From Candidatus Sumerlaeota bacterium (GTDB lineage: Bacteria > Sumerlaeota > Sumerlaeia > JADFCT01): a DNA stretch of 10,735 nucleotides. Below, one piece after another: positions 1-6,293 of the stretch. A program made the translations under genes and the position numbers. The stretch spans positions 1 through 10,735 of the forward strand of contig JAPLSP010000175.1 of NCBI GenBank assembly GCA_026398575.1, in the 5' to 3' direction. A model generated the notes under the pieces. It had not been told where the DNA came from, searched no databases, and saw only the letters and a list, made by a program, of their open reading frames with translations. The first letter of the stretch is position 1, and each line of letters starts with the position of its first letter.

Positions 1-686
1 TTGTCCTCGCCCGAAAACTTGAGCTCAAGCCGCTGCCCCTGGGGAGTCAGCGCGAATCGGATGTCCAGGCTGTCAGGGCCGGCAAGGCTGTGGTATCCGC
101 TGAAATCGCCTTCCTGAATCATCCGCGCGAATCGCCGGCGAGACGGCGAAACATCCAGCAGCAGCCCGAAATAATCGCCGGCGCCCAGCTCCGATAGCTC
201 CTCATTTTCCGGCGTCAGGACGATGTGCGCGCGTCCAGGCCGCAAAACGGAACCATCGCGCAGCCCCCAGACATAGACGTAGCGTTCGCCGCTCGCGGGC
301 CGCTGAATGGGCTTTCGCCAGATCGCGCCGGCGTGCCCGCCCATATCGAAGTCTCCTCGCGCCGTCAGGCGCAGGCTGCCGGATGAAAGGCGAACCTTGC
401 CATACGGCGCGCCGAAGGTGAACCATTCGGAGCTGCTCAGCGTTCGAAACAATCCGCGCGACGTGACGAAGTCGCCCGCCGCCAGAAGCGCCTTTTCCGG
501 GAGGATTGCGCTCGCCGATTCGGAGGTCACTTTCGGAACAAAAAATTGCGTGGGATTGGGCTGCGCGTTGGAAAGCCGCCCGCCCTTCGCTGACGATTTG
601 CCCGATTTGGCCGCCACGCCGCCGCATAAAGCCGCGCACAGGCATACGGCGCCAAGCCATCGCAGCAAGTATCTTATATCATTCAT
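1..686 (-). CDS. Secreted protein of unknown function (3' end outside window)
   Basis: I do not recognise this family. The reading frame is open from an ATG at 686 to the left edge of the window (228 codons seen), so the C-terminus is missing. The product begins with a short basic start, a hydrophobic core around residues 11-25 and a plausible signal peptidase I site after VAA (residues 24-26). There is no convincing lipobox, so it is probably periplasmic or exported. A Ser/Lys/Gly-rich linker follows to about residue 40. From about residue 75 comes a segment rich in predicted beta strands with many aromatic residues (for example SEWFTFGAPYGKVRL and GERYVYVWGLRDG). This could be a beta-sandwich of the lectin or LamG type, but no motif proves it. 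No strong Shine-Dalgarno sequence precedes the ATG. The gene lies downstream of the BlaR-like gene on the same strand, separated by 225 bases holding the 25-nt repeats. Confidence 0.72.
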   Translation of the reverse strand, partial: MNDIRYLLRWLGAVCLCAALCGGVAAKSGKSSAKGGRLSNAQPNPTQFFVPKVTSESASAILPEKALLAAGDFVTSRGLFRTLSSSEWFTFGAPYGKVRLSSGSLRLTARGDFDMGGHAGAIWRKPIQRPASGERYVYVWGLRDGSVLRPGRAHIVLTPENEELSELGAGDYFGLLLDVSPSRRRFARMIQEGDFSGYHSLAGPDSLDIRFALTPQGQRLELKFSGED

Positions 687-748
687 ATCTTTTGCGTTTT
701 TCCGAGTTCCAAAATTGCGCCTGATCGCCAAGGAGATCGCCGGATCGC

Positions 749-776
749 ATTATGAGATCATGATGGTTCGCAGCAA
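749..776 (-). promoter_or_regulatory. Possible promoter for the secreted protein gene
   Basis: On the minus strand a TTGCTG (771-776) and a CATAAT (749-754) are separated by 16 bases, about 60 bases before the ATG at 686. The -10 matches the sigma70 consensus at five of six positions, the -35 at only three. The rest of 687-832 shows no gene. If real, this promoter would let the secreted protein be expressed independently of the BlaI/BlaR operon. Confidence 0.27.
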
Positions 777-832
777 CGCTTCGCGCAAACCCTACCGATC
801 CCCCCCGCGTCGAATCAACGCAAAAGGCTCCG

Positions 833-907
833 TTTGGAGTTCCACCTTTAGGTGGTGTTTGGAGTCCCACCTTTAGGTGGTGTTTGTATTCCCACCTTCA
901 GGTGGTG
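833..907. repeat. Three tandem 25-nt hairpin repeats
   Basis: Three head-to-tail copies of a 25-nt unit lie at 833-857, 858-882 and 883-907. The first two differ at one base; the third is more diverged (GTATT for GGAGT, and CTTCA for CTTTA). Each unit contains CCACCTTTAGGTGG or a close variant, an inverted repeat able to form a hairpin with a tiny loop. The array ends four bases from the stop codon of the BlaR-like gene. Read as protein on the minus strand the unit gives TPPKGGTPN. There is no U tract after the hairpins, so these are not typical intrinsic terminators. Uniform spacing without unique spacers excludes CRISPR. They most resemble small dispersed intergenic repeats. Confidence 0.88.
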
Positions 908-911
908 GCGC

Positions 912-3686
912 CTACCTCGCCTTAATAGCTTTGATCGCCTTCTCAGCCGCCTGCTTATCAAACACATTCCCATTGCTTGCGAAATCCTCCAGCGCCGCAA
1001 CGCTCTTGGCCGTGCCGATCTCCTCAAGTATTTTGCACGCCTCGTTCCGCACAAAAGTATCGCGATCCTTCAGGTATGGAATCACGGCCTGCTCGGCTAT
1101 GGCGCCCATCGCCTTCAATGCTTTCACCGCTTCCCCGCGCCCCTGGAGATTGGGCAGCTGCTTGGCCACCGCCTCGGCGGCGTCTTTGCTTTTCAGCCGT
1201 CCGAGCGCTTCCATCGCCGGCGCCCGCACAAAAATACTTTTATCGTCGAGCGCCTTGATCAGCGCTGGAACCGAATCGCGCGTCGCCCAGACCGCGAGCG
1301 CTTTGACGGCGCTTGTCCGGGTGAAATCATCGCGATCGGAGAGCAACGCCGCCAGCGCCTGGGCCACGTCGTCCGGCTTTTCGGGTTTGGGCACGCGGGC
1401 CAGACGGTCGGCGGCCGCGCGCGCTGTCCACTGATCGCTCGATTTCAATTCCTTGATCAATTTCTCTCGCTCGCCCGGTTCCAGCGCCTTGGGCTCTTTG
1501 GCCTTGGCCGCCTCCGCCCGCGCCTCCGCCCGCTTGGCTTCCAGCTCCGCCAGGCGCTTGGCGGATTCCTCCGGGTCGAGCAGATGATATTCCACGCGCA
1601 CCGGGATGCGGACCGTCACGTTTTTTTCATTGAGCCGAAGCTCGTAATTCATCGCGCAGGATCTGATAACGCCTTCCTTCGTGTCGAATACTTCTTCGCC
1701 TTCTCCCGTCATTTCGCGCCAGGCGCCGCCGCTTGATTTTTCATCCGTTTTCAACTCATAAGTTTTCCTGAGGCGCAGACCGTCATCCACAACGCCCGCT
1801 TTGGCGTAACTGACGCGCTCTTCGCCTGAACGCTTCACGGAAGACCTTTCGGTTTCGCCAAATGGCCCGTGCGGAATCGGCGGGAACGAGGACCGGCCTT
1901 TTTGCGTGACGAGCAATGGATTCGTGAACTCCCACTTATCTTTGGATTCAGGGGGCAAATCATCCAAGACCAGAATTTCATAATCCCCCAACAAGTAAGG
2001 CAATGGCGTCTGGACATCCGATTTAATGACTTTCCCCAGGTCTGTAATAGTCAGATCTCCCGCATTCCAGAGCACCGAATCGGATATCAGCCATGGGGAG
2101 TCGAAGCTGGGGCGGATCGTCCGTCGCGGGGCGGACGCGCGATTCAATTTGAGCGATCCCGAATGGTTGAGCGTGATCTTCCCGCCTTCGGATGATTTGA
2201 CCTCATAGATGGAGAGCCCCTGTCGTGTCTCAGTTGTTTCATCCACGTTCGCCGTGATCGTGACTTCATACACATATTTCTTGCCCGATTTGAAGCCATA
2301 GCGCATGGGGGCGGCGGCGCCGGCTTCTTTCTCCGCCGCGCTTCCCGATGGAACCGCGCCCGCGCCGGGTTGCGTCAGCGTTATGCCCGGCGCGACTACG
2401 GCCGCCGCGATAGCATTTACAGGCAATGCGGCGCCGTTTTCCGATCTGCCTGTTTTTGAGGATGGCTGATCGCCCAGCGGCAGCGCCACAGCCAGACTGA
2501 CCGAGATCAGCATGGCGGCGATGGCGCCGGCCATGGTCAGGCGCGTGAGACGGCGGACCTGATTGCGCCGTTCCGAGAGGATCGCCTCCACGCGGCGCAG
2601 AAAAACGCTCTTGCCAAACAACAAGCCCGTGGCCATTTCACCCGTGAAAGAATCGCGCGGCAGCCGCTCGGCAATGCGCGCCAGGAGTTTCGCATACGGC
2701 AGCGGCTTTCGGGTGGCATCGAGAACCACGTCGTCGGCGCTGTGTTCGGCAAGCGTCGAGATTTGCCTGCCGGCCAGCCATGCCAGCGGGTGGAAAAAGA
2801 AAAACGCGCGAATTAAAGCGGCAAGCGACAGGACCAATGGATCGCGCCGTTTGACATGGGCCATTTCATGCAGGGCCACCGACTGCAACTCCTCATCCGA
2901 AAGACTCGCGGCCAGACCTTTGGGCAACAGTATGCGCGCGCGCAGGATCCCCGTCGAGAACGGCGCCGGCGCGCAGCTGCTTTCCAGCGCCAGCGATTCC
3001 CGGCGCAGTCCCAGCATTTCACGCGCGCGCCGGAACGCCGCCAGCGAGCGCTCGTCCGTGATCGGGATCGCCGACAAGACCCATTGCCGCAGACGATAGC
3101 GCCCGACAAGCGCCGGCGCAAAAAAACATGCGAGTCCGGCGAGATACGCCAGAAGGCCCCATGCCCATGGGAAGCTCGCAGCCGTTGGCATGGCCGGCGA
3201 TGGCGAGGCGAATGAGGATTGGGGCGCCGCGGCCGCGACTGCCGCATTCGAAACAGCGGCGCGCGCATTCACCGCGCCATTTTCGGCCGGCGATAAAGCG
3301 GCAGGGCTCTGCGCAGGCGCCATGCCTGCCGCAGACGGCGAAGAGGGCGCAGGCAGCGCAGCCAACTCAGACCGCGCCGGAGATTTTGATTGAGGGTTGG
3401 CGCTTTCCATCCCGGCGGCGCCGGGATAAGCGGGCATGGCGAAAACTGGCGACTGGGGCGCGCCCGCTATCCTGGCGCCGGCAGTGATCGCCGGAAGCGC
3501 TGGCATCAGCAACAGCGCCGTAAGCCAGAATGCGTGACGGACGGCAGGAGGCCGGTTGCGCAACAGCCACGTCAGAGCCCACACGGCAAGGAGTAAAATG
3601 CTCGACTGCCAGAGGGCCGATAGCAGATACCGCGATACCGCGAAACCTGCTTGATCCATCCATAGCCATCCGGATGCTGCAATCAT
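912..3686 (-). CDS. BlaR1/MecR1-like M56 metalloprotease with C-terminal HEAT repeats
   Basis: This 924-residue integral membrane protease probably senses an envelope signal and relieves repression by the BlaI-type regulator encoded just upstream. Hydrophobic segments at about 20-42 and 52-70 precede an Ala/Pro-rich loop (about 75-170) and a third segment at 174-193. The M56 domain follows, with HEMAH at 273-277 and a likely third zinc ligand E314 in AEHSADD. A further membrane span lies at about 385-403. By the known BlaR1 topology the remainder is outside the cytoplasm: a beta-rich part (about 460-702), a charged Ala/Glu/Lys helix (about 705-735) and HEAT-like helical repeats (about 740-924). 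I see no SxxK penicillin-binding sensor motif, so the signal is unlikely to be direct beta-lactam acylation. It is much longer than the roughly 600 residues of classical BlaR1. The start overlaps the repressor stop (ATGA at 3683-3686), with AGGAG nine bases upstream, so the two are translationally coupled. Confidence 0.93.
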   Translation of the reverse strand: MIAASGWLWMDQAGFAVSRYLLSALWQSSILLLAVWALTWLLRNRPPAVRHAFWLTALLLMPALPAITAGARIAGAPQSPVFAMPAYPGAAGMESANPQSKSPARSELAALPAPSSPSAAGMAPAQSPAALSPAENGAVNARAAVSNAAVAAAAPQSSFASPSPAMPTAASFPWAWGLLAYLAGLACFFAPALVGRYRLRQWVLSAIPITDERSLAAFRRAREMLGLRRESLALESSCAPAPFSTGILRARILLPKGLAASLSDEELQSVALHEMAHVKRRDPLVLSLAALIRAFFFFHPLAWLAGRQISTLAEHSADDVVLDATRKPLPYAKLLARIAERLPRDSFTGEMATGLLFGKSVFLRRVEAILSERRNQVRRLTRLTMAGAIAAMLISVSLAVALPLGDQPSSKTGRSENGAALPVNAIAAAVVAPGITLTQPGAGAVPSGSAAEKEAGAAAPMRYGFKSGKKYVYEVTITANVDETTETRQGLSIYEVKSSEGGKITLNHSGSLKLNRASAPRRTIRPSFDSPWLISDSVLWNAGDLTITDLGKVIKSDVQTPLPYLLGDYEILVLDDLPPESKDKWEFTNPLLVTQKGRSSFPPIPHGPFGETERSSVKRSGEERVSYAKAGVVDDGLRLRKTYELKTDEKSSGGAWREMTGEGEEVFDTKEGVIRSCAMNYELRLNEKNVTVRIPVRVEYHLLDPEESAKRLAELEAKRAEARAEAAKAKEPKALEPGEREKLIKELKSSDQWTARAAADRLARVPKPEKPDDVAQALAALLSDRDDFTRTSAVKALAVWATRDSVPALIKALDDKSIFVRAPAMEALGRLKSKDAAEAVAKQLPNLQGRGEAVKALKAMGAIAEQAVIPYLKDRDTFVRNEACKILEEIGTAKSVAALEDFASNGNVFDKQAAEKAIKAIKAR

Positions 3687-4078
3687 GATTTCTCTCTCCT
3701 TTCCACTTGAAGAATAAGCTGCCTGGCTTTGGCGGCGTCCTTTTTCGAAACAAACCGCGCGTCAATCAAAGCGGCGACAAGCCCCAACGCGGACCCGTCA
3801 AAAGCCCGCTCGATGACGTCCTTCAAAATGTTCCGCTGCGCTTCATGCTCGGAGACGCTGGCGCGATACAGGTGATGCCGCCCCTCCGCGCGGCGCGTGA
3901 GGTAGCCCTTTTCCTGAAGGATGGCAAACATGGTCCGGATGCTTGGGAGCGCCAACGGCGCGCCCGCCTCATCCAGCGCCAGACGCACGTCCTCCACGGA
4001 CGTCTCCCCCTGCTTCCAGACGATCCGCATGATTTCGAGTTCCAGTTCCGTGAGCGTTTTCGATTTTCGTCGAGCCAT
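3683..4078 (-). CDS. BlaI/MecI/CopY-family transcriptional repressor
   Basis: The 131-residue product has the normal length and layout of BlaI/MecI repressors. A winged helix-turn-helix spans about residues 8-75 (LTELELEIMRIVW, the recognition region around PSIRTMFAILQEKGYL, and the wing GRHHLYRA). A dimerisation region runs from about 77 to the end and includes the conserved AFDGS segment (92-96) near where BlaR-type proteases cleave or trigger cleavage in characterised systems. It should bind as a dimer to operators in its own promoter, repressing itself and the co-transcribed protease. The ATG at 4078 is supported by a good Shine-Dalgarno (GGAG seven bases upstream). Two matching dyads flank the promoter just upstream. 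What the pair regulates besides itself cannot be told from the window; no beta-lactamase or penicillin-binding protein gene is visible. Confidence 0.95.
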   Translation of the reverse strand: MARRKSKTLTELELEIMRIVWKQGETSVEDVRLALDEAGAPLALPSIRTMFAILQEKGYLTRRAEGRHHLYRASVSEHEAQRNILKDVIERAFDGSALGLVAALIDARFVSKKDAAKARQLILQVERREKS

Positions 4079-4123
4079 GGGCTTTCTCCCCCATTCAAAA
4101 CCGCAGCGCGAAGCGGCGTTGCG

Positions 4124-4137
4124 GCGAATTCTTTCGC
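4124..4137. promoter_or_regulatory. Putative BlaI-type operator O1 (downstream of -10)
   Basis: The 14-bp dyad has half-sites GCGAA and TTCGC with a four-base centre (minus strand GCGAAAGAATTCGC). It lies one base downstream of the proposed -10 hexamer and would cover the transcription start. It agrees at 12 of 14 bases with the second dyad at 4177-4190. It does not contain the TACA/TGTA core of staphylococcal bla and mec operators, so assignment rests on position and duplication. Confidence 0.55.
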
Positions 4138-4138
4138 T

Positions 4139-4167
4139 CTTATGCCAGCGGCCTTGGGGCGTGTCAA
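4139..4167 (-). promoter_or_regulatory. Sigma70-type promoter of the BlaI/BlaR operon
   Basis: On the minus strand a perfect TTGACA (4162-4167) is followed after exactly 17 bases by CATAAG (4139-4144), which matches the -10 consensus at four of six positions. It lies about 60 bases before the repressor start, and the putative operators on both sides support its use. Confidence 0.6.
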
Positions 4168-4172
4168 TCTCG

Positions 4173-4194
4173 AAAAGCGAAAACTTTCGCTTTT
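4173..4194. promoter_or_regulatory. Putative BlaI-type operator O2 (upstream of -35)
   Basis: A perfect inverted repeat has ten-base arms, AAAAGCGAAA (4173-4182) and TTTCGCTTTT (4185-4194), with a two-base centre. Its inner 14 bases (4177-4190) share the GCGAA-N4-TTCGC pattern with O1. The dyad centres are 53 bases apart, close to five helical turns, which would place two repressor dimers on the same face of the DNA. Confidence 0.55.
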
Positions 4195-4198
4195 AATT

Positions 4199-4214
4199 AA
4201 AACCGCGCATGCGG
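4199..4214 (-). terminator. Weak possible terminator of the sugar-binding protein gene
   Basis: Immediately after the stop codon, on the minus strand, CCGC-ATGC-GCGG (4203-4214) can form a four-base-pair hairpin followed by TTTT (4199-4202). The stem is short for an intrinsic terminator, so termination is probably partial at best. Confidence 0.3.
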
Positions 4215-4218
4215 GAGC

Positions 4219-5247
4219 TTATTTCGGGAGTTTGGAGAGATCGGGCATGAAGACGTCTTTAAGGACCGCGTCTTCCAGCGTCTTCTTCGTCAGCCACAAG
4301 GCGTTGCACTCCTGGCGCTTGCTGACCGTCTCGCCGTGCGCGGCGGCGACGGCGGTTTTGACGGCGAGATAGCCCATGAGGAACGGACTGCGCGCCAGGA
4401 TTCCCGTCATCTCGCCGGACTCCACGGCCTGGAGAATCGAGGGGCTGGCGTCGAAGCCGATGAAACAAATCTTGTCCGATTTGGCCGTTTTGCGCAGGGC
4501 GTGAAGCAGGGCAAATGTAGTGATTTCGTGGGAGGTGAAGACGCCGTTGAGGCTGGCGCCATATTTTTTGACCAACTCGTATGCTTTTTTCTGGGCCGCT
4601 TCGTCTGTTTCGCCGCCGTATTGGTCAATGGAGACGAGTTCGAGCGTTGGATACTTGGAGCGCATGACGTCGAGAAAACCGCGCTCGCGCTCTTTGGCGT
4701 CCGAAGCCTTCAGGCTGTATCGCAGCAGCAGCACTTTGCCTTTGCCGTCGAGCTCCTTTCCCATCTTCGACCCCGCCTCCACGCCGGCCTTGTAGTTGTT
4801 GCTCGCAATCAGGCTGGTATAATCTTCGCCCTTGGGCTCCGACTCGATGAGGATGACCCTGACGTTGCGGCGCTCGGCGTCACGGATGCTCTGCGCGACG
4901 CCGGCGTCCGGCAGCGGCGACAACACGATGGCCTCGACGCGCATCCGGGTGAATACGCGAATCGTGTCGGCCTGTTCGCCAGCCTGTTCTTCGTCGGCCG
5001 GGCCTTGCCATAAAACCCCGGCGCCCAACTCGTCGCCGGCTTTGATGGCGCCGGCGCACAGCTGCCGCCAGAATGGATTTTTCTTGCTGGGGGGGATGAT
5101 GGCAATCCAGAGTTTTTTTTGCTCGGCGGTTGGCGCGGAGGCGGAAGTGATGACCTCCGCGCTGGATGACGTTTGCGCAAAAACCTGCGGACGCATCCCA
5201 AACAAACAAAGCATCGCCGCCACCATCCAGCAGCCTATTTTTCCCAT
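4219..5247 (-). CDS. Periplasmic sugar-binding-like protein (type I periplasmic binding protein, RbsB-like)
   Basis: The 342-residue product is the solute-binding component of a sugar-type ABC importer or a free-standing sensor of the same fold. A signal peptide (hydrophobic about 7-18, cleavage near VFA at 22-24) is followed by a Ser/Ala/Thr-rich stretch and the domain from about residue 46. Family marks are IAIIPPSKKNPFW with the next helix near 63-74, AIVLSPLPDAG (about 106-116), the substrate-pocket strand VILIESEP (131-138), and later NGVFTSHE and CFIGFDASP (261-269). The start is set by GGAGGTGA ending four bases before ATG 5247. The frame stays open further upstream, but that part only translates the heptanucleotide repeats and the end of the transglycosylase gene. 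No permease or ATPase of the sugar ABC type is next to it. The gene lies between a lytic transglycosylase and the BlaI/BlaR pair on the same strand. The ligand cannot be deduced. Confidence 0.9.
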   Translation of the reverse strand: MGKIGCWMVAAMLCLFGMRPQVFAQTSSSAEVITSASAPTAEQKKLWIAIIPPSKKNPFWRQLCAGAIKAGDELGAGVLWQGPADEEQAGEQADTIRVFTRMRVEAIVLSPLPDAGVAQSIRDAERRNVRVILIESEPKGEDYTSLIASNNYKAGVEAGSKMGKELDGKGKVLLLRYSLKASDAKERERGFLDVMRSKYPTLELVSIDQYGGETDEAAQKKAYELVKKYGASLNGVFTSHEITTFALLHALRKTAKSDKICFIGFDASPSILQAVESGEMTGILARSPFLMGYLAVKTAVAAAHGETVSKRQECNALWLTKKTLEDAVLKDVFMPDLSKLPK

Positions 5248-5251
5248 GTCG

Positions 5252-5259
5252 TCACCTCC
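5252..5259 (-). promoter_or_regulatory. Strong Shine-Dalgarno fixing the sugar-binding protein start
   Basis: Minus-strand GGAGGTGA, with the GGAGG core seven bases before ATG 5247, is near-perfect. It rejects the longer open frame that would run up to 5565 through repeat DNA. Confidence 0.85.
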
Positions 5260-5270
5260 AAAAAATGCCT

Positions 5271-5326
5271 GAAAACCGAAAACTGAAAACCGAAAACCGA
5301 AAACTGAAAACCGAACCCCGAACCCC
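5271..5326. repeat. GAAAACY heptanucleotide array (8 units)
   Basis: Eight consecutive 7-nt units on the plus strand in exact register: six GAAAACC/GAAAACT, then two GAACCCC. The array ends three bases from the stop codon of the transglycosylase gene and 11 bases from the Shine-Dalgarno of the next gene. The same unit recurs at 9401-9498 inside the oppF-like frame. Because 7 is not a multiple of 3, all forward frames give permutations of ENRKPKT and all reverse frames permutations of GFRFSVF, with no stop codons. Confidence 0.92.
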
Positions 5327-5329
5327 GAT

Positions 5330-6025
5330 TCACTGCTTCGCCTGCTCCGCCAGCAAGCGTTTCTGATAATAAGCCACGACGCGCCTGACGTACGCCTTCG
5401 TTTCCGCATAAGGCGGAATGCCGTTATATCTCGCCACGGCCCCGGGACCGGCGTTGTAGGCCTCCGCGGCCAATTCCACACTTTTGAAGCGCCTAAGGCA
5501 AAAGGCCAGGAAGCTGGTTCCGGTTTGAATATTATCCTGCGGATCGAAGGGATTGCCGTCTTCAAATTTCTTTCCCAGCTTGCCGCATAGCTGCCGGTAT
5601 TCTCCTTCGAACGTTCCGGGCATGAGCTGCATCAAACCGCAGGCGCCTGTCCGGGAGATCGAATACTGATGATATTCCGATTCGGCCATGATCACCGCAT
5701 GGATCAGCGCTTCATCCACTTTGTGGCGCTGAGCCGCCTCGCGCACCAACTGGTTGATATCGGTTTTGGGACCTGAAAACGGCCAGGGGCGCCGCGTCCA
5801 TTCGCGCCATTCATGCCTGGCCAGATATTTGAAGGCCCTGCTGACATCGCCGATATTGCCAAGAGAATAGTGGCTGAAGAAAATCAGCGTCAGAATAAAC
5901 ATCACCACGGCTGCCGCGCGCGCTCCCCAAACCACGCGCCAGCGCCAGCGGCGGCGGCTTCCCGGAACCGGCCTTAGGAAAAGAAGCCAGAGAATTTTCA
6001 GCGGCAGCCGATACAGGATCTTCAT
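5330..6025 (-). CDS. Membrane-anchored lytic transglycosylase (SLT domain)
   Basis: The enzyme should cleave the MurNAc-GlcNAc bond of peptidoglycan, leaving 1,6-anhydro-MurNAc ends. From ATG 6025 it has 231 residues: a basic N-terminus, one membrane segment (about 36-51), a linker, and an SLT (goose-lysozyme-like) domain from about 90 to 225. Catalytic Glu115 lies in the VIMAES motif, followed by SRTGACGLMQLMP (124-136), the NPFDPQDNIQTG segment (158-169) and AYNAGPGAV (189-197), all classical family-1 marks. It is shorter than Slt70 and resembles small membrane-bound transglycosylases. An in-frame TTG at 6097 would add 24 residues without any signal or Shine-Dalgarno. The ATG is preferred, although its own ribosome site (AAGGGA, about 15 bases away) is also weak. 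The stop is three bases from the heptanucleotide array. Confidence 0.88.
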   Translation of the reverse strand: MKILYRLPLKILWLLFLRPVPGSRRRWRWRVVWGARAAAVVMFILTLIFFSHYSLGNIGDVSRAFKYLARHEWREWTRRPWPFSGPKTDINQLVREAAQRHKVDEALIHAVIMAESEYHQYSISRTGACGLMQLMPGTFEGEYRQLCGKLGKKFEDGNPFDPQDNIQTGTSFLAFCLRRFKSVELAAEAYNAGPGAVARYNGIPPYAETKAYVRRVVAYYQKRLLAEQAKQ

Positions 6026-6128
6026 GGGCTTGGAAGAAGTCCCTTCATCAATTCCCGGGCATCCGGCTTTCGCGCGATCGGCGCCCGGACGCGCCAAATC
6101 TTCGCCGATTCAAAAATAACGAAGCGAA

Positions 6129-6156
6129 TCTATAAGACAAATCACGCGCGAATCAA
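6129..6156 (-). promoter_or_regulatory. Possible promoter of the lytic transglycosylase gene
   Basis: On the minus strand TTGATT (6151-6156) and TATAGA (6129-6134) are separated by 16 bases; each agrees with the sigma70 consensus at four positions. It lies in the gap between the divergent transglycosylase and hicA genes. A start here would leave a leader of about 100 bases before ATG 6025, or about 25 before the alternative TTG 6097. Confidence 0.35.
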
Positions 6157-6230
6157 TGGCTGTTTGCCCTTGCGCGATCTGGGGGGAATCGGCAATGGTT
6201 TGAACGTCAGCTATAGGCCAAAAATGAACC

Positions 6231-6266
6231 TCGAACTGCGATATTAGGCGAAGCTAAAATACGTAT
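6231..6266 (+). promoter_or_regulatory. Possible hicAB promoter region with small palindrome
   Basis: TAAAAT at 6255-6260 could be a -10 for hicA, about 33 bases before the ATG; an upstream TCGAAC (6231-6236) is only a poor -35 at 18 bases. The palindrome ATACGTAT (6259-6266) overlaps the end of the -10 and could be an autoregulatory site. The evidence is weak. Confidence 0.22.
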
Positions 6267-6293
6267 ACCGAATTCAAAGCAATATCTATTTCA

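Noticed and set aside
202..660. 152-codon minus-strand frame inside the secreted protein gene
   Set aside because: Very Arg-rich out-of-frame translation; the frame starting at 686 has a signal peptide and balanced composition and runs to the window edge.
833..907. CRISPR array or intrinsic terminator
   Set aside because: The repeats are directly tandem with no unique spacers, and no U tract follows the hairpins.
852..1736. Long plus-strand open frames opposite the 3' part of the BlaR-like gene
   Set aside because: They lie antisense to a well-supported coding region and have no domain, no ribosome site and shadow-type composition.
5248..5565. N-terminal extension of the sugar-binding protein including the GFRFSVF repeats
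   Set aside because: A near-perfect Shine-Dalgarno and a signal peptide mark ATG 5247 as the start, and the extension overlaps the transglycosylase gene.
6097..6097. TTG start for the transglycosylase
   Set aside because: No ribosome site and the added 24 residues carry no signal; kept only as an alternative.
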